A DNA stretch of 64,000 nucleotides, from the NCBI RefSeq assembly GCF_004379255.2, contig NC_056035.1:19427902-19491901 (forward strand), given 5' to 3'. The first letter of the stretch is position 1. Every line of letters starts with the position of its first letter. Shown in pieces: positions 54,165 through 64,000 of this stretch. Made by a program: the position numbers and the translations under genes. Source of the DNA: Salvia splendens. Taxonomy: Eukaryota > Streptophyta > Magnoliopsida > Lamiales > Lamiaceae. The notes under the pieces were generated by a model. It worked only from the letters and a program-made list of their open reading frames with translations. It was not told where the DNA came from and ran no database searches.

Positions 54165-57100
54165 TAGGGCTGATAATTCGGTCATCGGTTAGTCGGTTAA
54201 CCGATGACCGAACCGATCTTCTCGGTTCTCGGTTAACCGAGAACCTTCCAATTCAGTTTTCGGTTATATCGGTTCTCGGTTTTGCATGTCTTGATCGGTT
54301 CTCAGTCTAACCGAGAACTGATCGGTTTAACCGATTATTAAATTAAAGAACCGATTAAATATATTAATTATGATTATTCTTTTATTTTATTATTAAAAAA
54401 TATCATAACTTCGATTTTTTTTCAAACCAGAAACTGAGAAAGAAACGGAAGCCCTAATTTGTTCACTCTCCTTCTTCCCCCTTCATTCTTCCGCTGCAAT
54501 CGCGCTGTCGCGCCTCCTCCAATACCCACCACCACCTCCGGTCTCTGCCTCATCCCATCAGCCGCCGCCCCTCACCCTGCTTGAGGTTCGTTATTTGACT
54601 TAAATTTGGGGTTCATAGCTCAATTTTTTTGGTGTAATGTAGAGCTCGGATATCTTTCTGTTTATTTTTATCATTTGAAACGGTTTCTCTATCCCTTTCT
54701 AGATTCTCTTAAATGGGGTTTAACATAAAGGTTTCGGTGTCACAAAGGGCTGAGTTTGGAATCTTCTGGTGGTTAAAGAAGTTGTTTTTTTTTTTGTTAG
54801 AACAGCTCTGTTTTATGCATGTGTGACCATACAAATAAACATGTCTGTCAAACTATTGTTTTTTTCTTCAACTTGAGCACTCTAATTTGATACAATACCT
54901 TATAAACAGGACCAAAACCTCCATGTCCAATCATGTTTTCCATGAAGAAATTATTTGTTGATTGTATAATGGTTGCCATCTTGATTGTAGGTAGTCTCAA
55001 GTATAGACAGCTCAGTACAGGAAGCAGAGATTAGTACTAGTTGGGAAAAATCACATATTCATATGAATTTTAGATCAATTCTAATGTTCTTTTGCTATAT
55101 TAGCTGTTAGTAGGGGTCTCTATTACATAGATTAGTAATTAGTTTCATGTAAAAGCAGGATTCAAGCTTCTAATATATACATTCTATGCTTGACAATTTA
55201 AAATAGTAAAACTCAAAAGTTAAAGATGTATGCTTTCATGATTTTGAAAAGCAATTTTAAGGTGCATTTTGTTTACATCTGTCACAAACATATTTTGCAA
55301 GGATCAGTGTAACTATTTTGAATTATTCTATTTTTTATTAATATCATAGTAGTCCAGATTTGTAACAGTTATCTATTTATTTTTGTGCAGACTTGTAGAG
55401 TTGTAGTTGAAGATGTCAATTTCAGAGTCTTCTACCCAAGACATAGGGAGCAATCAGCCAATCCATGAAAATATGCTTGAAGATATTGAAGTTGAAGAAC
55501 TAGAGCTCGAGGGAGATGAAGAGGGAGAGGGAATGGCGTCGCCGGCATAAAAAAAAGCGTAAACACGTAGTGAGGTCGGATATATGGAAAAAGTTTGATA
55601 AAGTGGTTGAAGATTCAATTCAAAAAGGGAAATGCAAACTGTGTGGAAATACGATATGTGCTGATCCGAAGAACAATGGCACATCCGCTATGTGGAAGCA
55701 TCATGCTTCATGGTTGAAGAAAAATGAAGCAGAAAAGAATAAAACACCACTCAGCCAAGATGAATTGCGGCAAGACATTCAAGAAAGGGGCAGATACGCA
55801 TTATGCAGGATGATTGTTCTTGATGAACAACCATTCAGATTGGTGGAACGAGAGGGATTTCGTTTATTCTGCCGTGATATGTTACCAAGCTTTAATATCC
55901 CGAGCAGATACACGGTAAGATCGGATTGTGTGAAGATGTTTCTAGAGGAGAGAGAACTATTGAAAGTGGTTTTCTCCAGACCAAGCACGAGTAGAGTATC
56001 ATTATCATTGACTGTTGGACTGGAGTCAAAAACACAAGCTTTATTTGTGTTACATCACATTTCATCGACAAGGAATGGAGGCTGCATAAGAAGATAATCA
56101 GCTTCTTTGACATGACCAGTCATAAGGGGGATGATATTGCTAAGGTGTTGATAAAGGCTCTTACGAACTGGGGCATTTAGAGGCTTTTTTGTTGCACCAT
56201 GGACAATGCTAAAAACAATGGTGTAGCAATCAATGAAATGAATTCACCTTCAATGCGAGAGGCATGCTTGTTGCCAATGGGCAATATTTTCATCAGAGGT
56301 GTGTTGCACACATACTTAACTTGGTTGTCGAAGACGGCATGAAACAAATAGGCATGACTGTTGTACGAGTTAGAGAAGCCGTGAAATGGATAAAGGGTTC
56401 ATCAACAAGGTCTAAGGCCTTCAAGGATATTGCCAAGGTATGTAAGGTTGATACCAAAAAATTCTTGTGTCAAGATGTACCTACTAGATGGAACTCGACT
56501 TACTTAATGCTCGAGGCGGCAATGCCATATGAGCTGGTTATGAAGCTGTTCAGCGACGTCACTCCCCAGTTTGGTAGGGATTTGAGAAACCTGAAACACA
56601 ACGACCTCACAGTTGGCGTACCTGGAGAAGAAGATTGGATTGAAGTGAGGAAGATGTGTAGTTTTCTCCAATCGTTTTATGCTATGACTCGTCTCGTCTC
56701 TGGCACCACGTATGCCACATCATATTCATTTTTAATGGAGATGTGTGACATATTCCTTATCATAAAAAGGTTGGAGGATGATGAAGATGCTGAGATTAGA
56801 TACATGGCCAAGAAGATGATGGAAAAGCTTGGTAAGTATTAGTTAGAGGGAGATGAGCTTAATCCAAACATGAACAAAATTTTGTACATTGCTGCAATGC
56901 TAGATCCTTGACAAAAGATGAAGCATGTGCAGCATTGTTTGAAGACGTTGTATGGTGACGCACGGGCAAATGAGTTGGCAGAGGAGTTGAGAAAGTCAGT
57001 CTTTGACTTATTTGAGTTGTACAAGAGAGAATTCACTCCAGTGGCTGCCAAAACACAACCACAAACAGCTTCAGCTAGCCAAATGTCGAATAGATCGACT

Positions 57101-58347
57101 AATCTGCAATTGCTTGGTAGAAGTTCTTGTAACATTCTCTGTGTTGCTAGTGAGGATGATGATGATGAAGATGGAAGCTTAGAGCTCACTTGTTACTTCG
57201 CAGAGAGGCAATACAAGGCCAATGAAGATGATTTTGACATTCTTATGTGGTGGAAGACATATGGTATTTCCTATCCTATTCTATCAGAGATGGCTAAAGA
57301 TATCCTTGCTATTCCTATATCAAGCATTGCTTCTGAGTCGGCATTCAGCATGGGGGGCGTGTGCTGTCGATATTTAGAAACTCTTTGGCATCGGAAATGG
57401 TAGAAGCTTTGATATGCTCCGAGGAATGGTTGAGGTCTAGTTCTAGTTCTGCCGATCTCATGGAAGAAGAAGGAGAACCAATACCATTTTTGAAAAAGCA
57501 ATACTATGAAAGTGAGTAATTCATTGCTATTTACTAATATATTTATTTATTCTTCATTTTGAACTCATTTTCTTTAATTCATTATTTTTTATAGCGGTGG
57601 AGGCACTCCATAAGGATGGCAAAGTGACGTGGCCATTGGACGGTGCAGAATTGGGAGAATTGGAAAGAACTCATTCAAGTGATCATGATGAAAGTTAAAT
57701 TTATCGTGCATTTGGTTTGGAATTTGAACTTTGAACTTTGAATTGGGAGGTTTTTTTTAATATTTGAACTTTGAATAGTTGTTGAATTGAATAGGTGCTA
57801 AACATTGATGGATTGACCTTTTAGTACTAAATGTCTTTGGGTAATACTACTATCTATATATTGTTCCAAGCATGTAGTTTTCTAATCAATAATAAATACA
57901 GTATCCATTTTACATAGGATTATGTCATGACTATTTCATTAGTGAGATCCCTTCTTGTTTTCCTATACAGTATAGGAGCATGTCGTTTCATTGGATTAAG
58001 CATTTATAAATAGGTTGTTTTTATTTTTGTAATTTCTAATACAAAAGTACCTACATAATATTTTCTACAAATTTAAACACTAAAACTGCAATGCAGTGCA
58101 AGTGGTTGCCAAGGTGGGAATTTCTCATGTGCAACATCCAAGGATCAATACCTGTGAACTACAAAAAAAAATTTATTCGGTTCCGGTTCGGTTAACCGGA
58201 ACGAAACCGACCCTATTCGGTTAGGAACCGAACCGAACCGAGGCCAATTCGGTTTCGGTTCCGGTGCTTCAATTTCGGTTCTTTTTTATTTCGGTTAACC
58301 GGGTATTCGGTTCGGTTAGAACCGAACCGACCGAATACCCTGCACTA
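54165..58347 (+). mobile_element. hAT (Ac-type) transposon copy 2, both ends present
   Basis: 4183 bp flanked by an exact 8-bp duplication GAGCTCAC (54157-54164 and 58348-58355). Ends are TAGGGCTGATAATTCGGTC and, reversed, TAGTGCAGGGTATTCGGTC. Both subterminal regions (54170-54350, 58170-58335) are packed with CGGTTAACCG, CGGTTCGGTT and related motifs, typical binding sites for the transposase. The transposase gene is broken. Confidence 0.93.
55413..57698 (+). pseudogene. hAT transposase, degraded
   Basis: It starts MSISESSTQDIGSNQ at 55413. After a frameshift near 55550 come the BED zinc finger (SDIWKKFDK, CKLCGNTICA, MWKHH), FNIPSRYTVRSDCVKMF, then (another frame) DCWTGVKNTSFICV with the first catalytic Asp and CTMDNAKNNG with the second. 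Later blocks: QRCVAHILNLVV, DVPTRWNSTYLMLEA, LNPNMNKILYIAAMLDP, FDILMWWKTYGISYPILSEM, AIPISSIASESAFS (dimerisation domain). Stops lie near 56178, 56840 and 56909, and shifts near 55550, 56000, 56250 and 57355. A final exon starts at 57595 after an intron. It is the same family as copy 1 (29590-35562). Not functional. Confidence 0.9.
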
Positions 58348-58642
58348 GAGCTCACTCTCCACCAACACTATTTACACTGTCATTTGTCACTTTCTCTTTT
58401 ACTTTACCAATTATGCATTAAAACTCGTGTCAAACCAAATTTTCATACTTTTCAAATGCAGATGAGTATATATTTACTCATAAGATACTTATAATTTTAC
58501 AAATCGAACAAGCCCTTTAAAAAAACCAAAATCAAAATTAGTGATTATTGTCTATTTACATTGATTTGTCGACCAATGACCTAGTACAATTGATCTACAT
58601 TTGGATTTCTATCATATAGGGGCGAATAATTTTGAAATCATA

Positions 58643-59113
58643 TACTCCCTCCACCTGCCGTTACATATCACTAGTTTCAATTTTTTATCTATCCACCAAT
58701 ACTTATTACACTTACATTTTAACATTTGAGTAATGGACCCAACATTTCACTAACTCGTTCTTCTCATATTTATTATAAAACTAATATTACCTCCGTCACT
58801 GAAAAATATGAACTATTTCATTATTAGTCTATCCCTGAAAAAAATGAACTTTCCAATTTTTGAATAGTTAAACAACACATTAACATATACATCATTTTAT
58901 TTACAACGTATACCATTACACTACACACTAATGATGTGGAGCTCACTCTCCACTAACAGTATTTACACTACCATTTATCTCTATCTCTCTTTGTTTACCA
59001 ATCAAATTGTGTCAAACCAAATGTTTATATTTTTTAGGGAAAAGGATATGAGTAATATATTGAAATAATTTTACATAAAGATATACATATATTTTCATGG
59101 GATGGAAAGAGTA
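58643..59113. mobile_element. MITE with another MITE nested inside
   Basis: Outer ends TACTCCCTCCACCTGCCG (58643) and ATGGGATGGAAAGAGTA (59113). The inner element (about 58785-59054) has ends TATTACCTCCGTCACTGAAAA and TTTTTAGGGAAAAGGATATGAGTAATA. Confidence 0.65.
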
Positions 59114-60120
59114 GTTGAAAACACCATGGCTCCACATCATCAAGACTAATATACTATTCTGACTTTCCAAGTCAAGAGTCAATAAGTTGTATACTAAACC
59201 ACTAGATTGACGGAGTTACAAGTCTTGACTCAGCCGTCGTCTGTTATACTCAACTTTGGCCATAAATTCCGGCGCCTTCAACGTTGATTTGCTGTCCAGA
59301 CTTGAAATTAGTAAATTTGTTATTAGCTACTTTAATTAACTTGTCCATTCACCAACGTGTACTAAATAATTACACAAAATGCGTGCCCCTGCATTTTTTT
59401 GTCAACGTGTTTACTGTTTACAAACACTTTTATATTTTCTTTTAATTTTTCAATAAAATTATATTTTTTTGCCTTACTAATTTTGTATAACAACTATTAA
59501 ATCATCCTATAAATTATTGAATTATTAATTTGTTCTGACTTTGCAATTAAACAATTGATTTACTTTGATTTTACAATCGTTCAAGATTTCAGCACAGATA
59601 TATATAGTTCAATAACTTACTTACATGGCATGTTGGACATTAACTAAAACAACGTCTAAATATGACGTCACATTTTTTACTGTAAAAGATACCGTATTTT
59701 ACCAAATCAAATAATTCCAAATTGTTTTTTTATGTTTATACTTTTTTCAACATTGTCGATTAACTATGCATTGTGCTTTTGTCGTATCATGTTGGTAGTT
59801 TACTATGACATGTCTTTGAAATGAGGAGTAAAATATTATGCCTAAAGGATTTAGTGCGTGAAGCTCCTTGAATCCACTTTAATATACTAACTAGAAGACA
59901 CAAACGCATATAGAAGTACACATAGCATAAAATAGACTAATATGTGATGAACACATTTTGTATCTCATAATTACAGAATAAATACATGGGATACGTAGTC
60001 AAGCCTTGTAGTAATAATATTTGAATCGCGTCAACAATAGCGCGCATAAGAAACAATAATTTTTAGATATAATTATATAAATGATGCTACAAAAGTGAAA
60101 AGGCAAAGAAGGTGCATATC
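59114..60120. other. Intergenic, nothing recognised
   Basis: AT-rich sequence downstream of the dioxygenase gene. No ORF or element end stands out. The part near 60121 is probably its 3' untranslated region. Confidence 0.4.
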
Positions 60121-61978
60121 CTAGCTTAAAACAATGCTCCTGGTGTGAAGGAAATTCTTATTTTTGGAGTCAGAAGATTTGATATAGTCTAGGAAAGTAG
60201 CAAAATCGGTGTCTTTATAGCGCCTAGGATTGGTCGGAGTAATGAGGGCCACGGCCGGCCTCACCGTGGAGGTGAAGGGGAAACTCAGCAATGAAGCCAC
60301 TGAAATCCTGCAGTTTGTCGAATTCACCAACACTCTATGCAACACGCTCTTGTACCGCCCGTTGCTAAATATCTGCATATATCATATCCAACAAATTTCT
60401 AAATGATTGTACGTGGATTCAATGGGGTCCTGTTAAGTTGCTAACCATCTTAAATTGGCTAACTATGTCAACAGTAGTCAGCAGTTAGCAATTAACAAAT
60501 AGTTAGCAATTTATTACACATGTACAATTAAGCACCATATATACATTAACATACCTCGAGGTGGTCGCCGACGTTGACAACGAAGGATCCGGGGATGGGA
60601 CGAACGGTGAGCCAACGATGCTTGTGTAGAATCTGCAAGCCCTCCACGTCATCCTGGAGTAGGAGGGTGAGGAACCCGTAGTCCGAGTGAGGTGGCATTC
60701 CGACTGTCAAATCGGGTTGCGGGCAAGGCGGGTAGCAGTTCACCACCATCAGTTGGCTTCCATCTTCCATCTCTTTCATAATTGTCTCCTCTCTCTTGTT
60801 CAGACCTAGGCTTTCCACAATCGCCTCCACGATCACCATATACAATGCTCTTGTTTCTTCCGCATAATTCGCTGCTGACTCCCTGTTTACATCATAGATA
60901 CCCGAATTAGTAGAATATGGGGTCCACTTTTTATATTATTTTTATAATAGAATGTGAGTGAAGTAAGTTAGTAGAATGCGTGATACCTATTTATCATTTA
61001 TGGTAAAACGTGAAATGTGACTCTTATTGTGAGACGACAGAAATGACAAAATGTGACTCTTATTATGGGAAGGGGGTAACATTCGAATCAATTACACAAA
61101 ACAAATAACTAATGACATTCAATTAGAATTTAGATGTACCTCAAGTCGATTGGGGAAGATGGCCAATGAGGGAGGAGTTGGGGCAGCGGGTGGCAAATTA
61201 GCTTCAGAAAGTCCCTCCAGCAAAACACGCCGTCGCGATTCTGATTGAAGCTGGTGCCGTAACGCACCGGCGCGTTCATATCTGCCGTCATGTACTTCTC
61301 CCTCTCCGACAACGGCATCTCGAAGAATCTCTTGCCGACATTCACCATCTTTTCCGTCACCTCCTCCGCAATTCCATGATTCACAAGCTGATATAGATAT
61401 ATATGTTATGACATAATAGCGTAATCGTGTGATCGAAACAAACAGAACTTTAAAGAGACATAGATTTACGTGTTGTGTTGGCTTTAGATTGTGTTTTCTG
61501 ATTAGTGAGTTATGTGCCCTACTTATATATAAATAGGCCCAATAAAATAATTACATAGCTTAGCGTGTTTGGCTAGCGGGAAACAGTATAGGCTGAAGTT
61601 TTCTCAATTTCCATTATTTAAAATAAAGGAACACACACATAGAGAAAGAGGGAGAATTTAACAAGGAACCTGAAAAAAGCCAAAGTGCTCGCAGGCGTGG
61701 GCGAGGGAGTGAAGGGCCTGGCGGCGGTTGGGGCCTTGCAAGTGAGCAAAATCGATAACGGGAAGGTGAAGATCGGGAAGCTCAGCCTCAGGGCTTGATA
61801 CATTCGGACGCTCGGAAGGTGGAAGCACGTACTTGCTAGGAACATGCTCGATCCCGTTCTCGTACATGGTTTTGACTCCTTTCTGATACAAATTTTCCGA
61901 TGAGTCGTCGTTCCCCGTCGATATTTCAATTGCTGGAGACATTAATTTACTGATTTTTCTGCTTGTCAACCAACACAT
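60121..61978 (-). CDS. 2-oxoglutarate/Fe(II)-dependent dioxygenase (DOXC class)
   Basis: Four exons (61670-61978, 61140-61387, 60555-60882, 60121-60372) join in frame to 1137 nt (378 aa); an alternative ATG at 61942 would give 366 aa. The N-terminal DIOX_N domain has [18 protein letters not shown] and [15 protein letters not shown]. Then [20 protein letters not shown] and [20 protein letters not shown]. The jelly-roll core has the Fe ligands H and D in PPHSDYG and the distal H in SVLHRV, and the 2-oxoglutarate-binding RxS (RISVAS). Enzymes of this clade hydroxylate or desaturate specialised metabolites or hormones; it resembles the Arabidopsis At2g44800/GAS2 group. The substrate is unknown. 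All key residues are present, so activity is likely. Confidence 0.92.
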
Positions 61979-64000
61979 TAATTAAAAGTGTTAATGAGAA
62001 GATTTGGAGAGTGATGGAGTGGAGATGAATATATATGTATATTCTCACCTGAATAAAAAAGTCTCACGTGAAGGATATGAAAAGGGAGAGTTGTAATGGC
62101 GGAAATCATGGAGAAGGGGGAAGGGTTTTTATATCACACCAGTGCAAAAATAAGATAAAATAATAAGCTGAAACGGTAGCTAGTTTTGGGAGCTACTGGT
62201 TTCCATGCAAATGCAATTATCAAAACAGTTGACAATTATTGTATGACCTACTTGTTCATATAAATATATACATCATCGGCCCCATTTGCTTCCACTCTAT
62301 TTCTAGCCAATTCAACTCAATTTTATATTATTTGTTCCAATTTTAGGTAAATTTTAAAGGATAATTTCCATTTCAATCGTAATTTTTCCTTGGTTTTTTG
62401 TCAGTCTTTTAATCTTTAATTTTTTTTTTGCAATTATACTATGTTTGTCAAAATCAAAACTAATGCTGTAGTATGAAAATATATGCGGTTTCGATATATC
62501 ACAACCCTCAAAATATAATGATATCGATTTGTCAAAAACGAACATTATTTTATTTTTATATCATATTTTTATTTTTTTTATAGTTGTTTCAGTTTGGCAT
62601 TTGTATGGTAATTGAGAATAATTAAAAGGTTATAATTTTATATTTTGCTTTTAAAAATTTTTATATTGATAAGAAATCAACAAAAATAATGATTTAAATG
62701 ATACTTATTCTAAATTTTAATTGTGAGATTTGTATATTCTAATTAAAGTGACTGCCAATATGATCAAAGGTATAAAAATGTATACTCCCCTCGTCCAATA
62801 AAAATAGACACCTTTTCTTTTTTAGTTCGTTCCATTAAACTAGTTCTTTTTTATTTTTGATTATTTTCTTTCGTTAATGAGATGATACTCATTATCCACT
62901 AATAATATTTAGTGAATGTGCATAACTTTAAGATTTTAAATTTGCATGTTTAAGATAATGCGCTTCTTTTCTTAATTGTGGCTTGTGGGAGAGTTTGCGT
63001 ATGTGTATATATAAATATATAAATAGATGGAGTAGTATATTGTTTGATGAGAGGCTAGAATTGATACACAACATGAGACCTTCTAATCTACTATTTAATA
63101 TGTTTCATTTTGTATTTGTTATTGAATTTATTAGTTGTTAATTTTTGCTTCGAAATACAGGGTTTTTAAAAATTACTAAAACCTCGATATGTATTAGCAC
63201 TATATAGATTCGAATGATTTTGTCACGTAATACATATACTCGTAACCTTAGAGTTTTTATTAGATTAAATTAGCCCTAAGCACATCAATTAAATTTTGCA
63301 ATTATAAAAAATGTTTTAGAACTTGATATTTTATATAGAATATTAGAATCAATCTTAGCAATATTTTTGTATGATAAAATACATCTTAATTAATCAAACT
63401 TATCATGATTTATCTCACGAGCGGTACATGATACATCTTAATTAATCAAACCTCATATTATATCTCACGTTACCAATATATATATTACATGCATATATCG
63501 TGGTATATTTAGAAACACAGTTAAGCATCCTTAACTACATTAAAAAATGTCCGTAATGATTTTTTTTATTGCATTGAAAATTAGGATCTTATTTTATTGA
63601 GTATTATTTTATTCTTTGTCACGTAAAAACAAAGACTTTGAAGAAGAGAGAGTCAATAGAAAAAATGATATAACATAACAGAAAGAAAGAGATAAAAATA
63701 GTAGACAGTAAAACTCACATAATTATAATTATAATGTTTGTAATAAAAACTCTCCAAAAATAGAAGTAGAATATTTTTTGTTGGATAGCTTAAAATGACA
63801 AAAAGAACTAATTTTGGGAGCGGAGAGAGTGCTTTTTATTATCTTAGTAGTATTAAACTAATAATGTAAATATTTGTGCTAATGTAAAATATGAAGAAGA
63901 AGACTTAAGAAAATATTTGGGAGAATTAATCATCGATCGCATGCAGCGGTCTGGGCAGGTTTGGTATTCCGTTATTTCGTAGGAAGGTCCATTTCAATTT
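61979..64000. other. AT-rich intergenic region with MITE ends
   Basis: The first 200 bp are probably the dioxygenase promoter. A CTCCCCTCGTCCAATAAAAATAG end lies at 62784 and a reversed-type end TTGGGAGCGGAGAGAGTGC near 63813-63832; they may belong to two different MITEs. No gene is supported. Confidence 0.45.

Larger units (their letters stand above)
54045..58470. mobile_element. Stowaway/mariner-like MITE split by a hAT element
   Basis: The left half has TTCTTCCTTTGTCCCTGAAAAGTATAAAC and the right half ends TTTTCAAATGCAGATGAGTATA. The two halves read as one MITE once the hAT and one copy of GAGCTCAC are removed; the undisturbed relative at 58785-59054 shows the same ATGTGGAGCTCACTCTCC sequence at the joint. 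Confidence 0.8.

Overview
This is a plant nuclear window, almost certainly from a eudicot. The evidence is spliced host genes with GT/AG introns, plant-only families (UGT73 glycosyltransferase, alpha-expansin, a PHD/GNAT protein) and plant transposon lineages (Athila, TAT-like LTRs, hAT, PIF/Harbinger, tRNA-derived SINEs, TRIM, and many MITEs with CTCCCTCCGTCC-type ends). An asterid such as a Lamiales species is my guess only. There is no sign of bacterial or viral genome organisation.

Genic part (about 4.2-26.4 kb, plus 60.1-62 kb). RPS16 (minus) and SF3A2 (plus) are divergent housekeeping genes sharing a promoter of about 280 bp with TGGGCC motifs. They are followed by a divergent alpha-expansin (minus), a candidate small two-helix membrane protein (minus), an intact intronless UGT73-type glycosyltransferase (minus), a degraded UGT73 fragment next to a TRIM element, and a 21-exon PHD-PHD-GNAT chromatin-type protein (minus). 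Near the right end is a four-exon 2-oxoglutarate/Fe(II) dioxygenase (minus). I rebuilt exon boundaries by hand from splice signals and frame continuity.

Transposon part. At 1-3.1 kb a MITE is split by an LTR element with perfect 5-bp target duplications whose single long ORF carries a captured Pumilio-repeat segment. From 27.4 to 35.6 kb lie a copia RNase H scrap, BED/TTF-type hAT scraps, a LINE 3' end inside a MITE, and a hAT transposase broken by a TAT-like LTR that itself holds a second LTR and a MITE. At 38.8-40 kb is a solo LTR with exact target duplications and 38-bp tandem repeats. At 40.4-41.2 kb are two tandem SINEs. From 41.66 to 53.75 kb an 11.1-kb Athila-type element sits inside the ORF of a PIF/Harbinger element; the two halves of that ORF are in phase with each other. 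From 54.05 to 58.47 kb a 4.2-kb hAT element with an exact 8-bp target duplication sits inside a MITE.

I do not see a clear new cellular system. The most unusual things are the Pumilio capture, the short palindromic motif and hairpins scattered through the Athila element, and the layered insertions whose pre-insertion order can be read directly.
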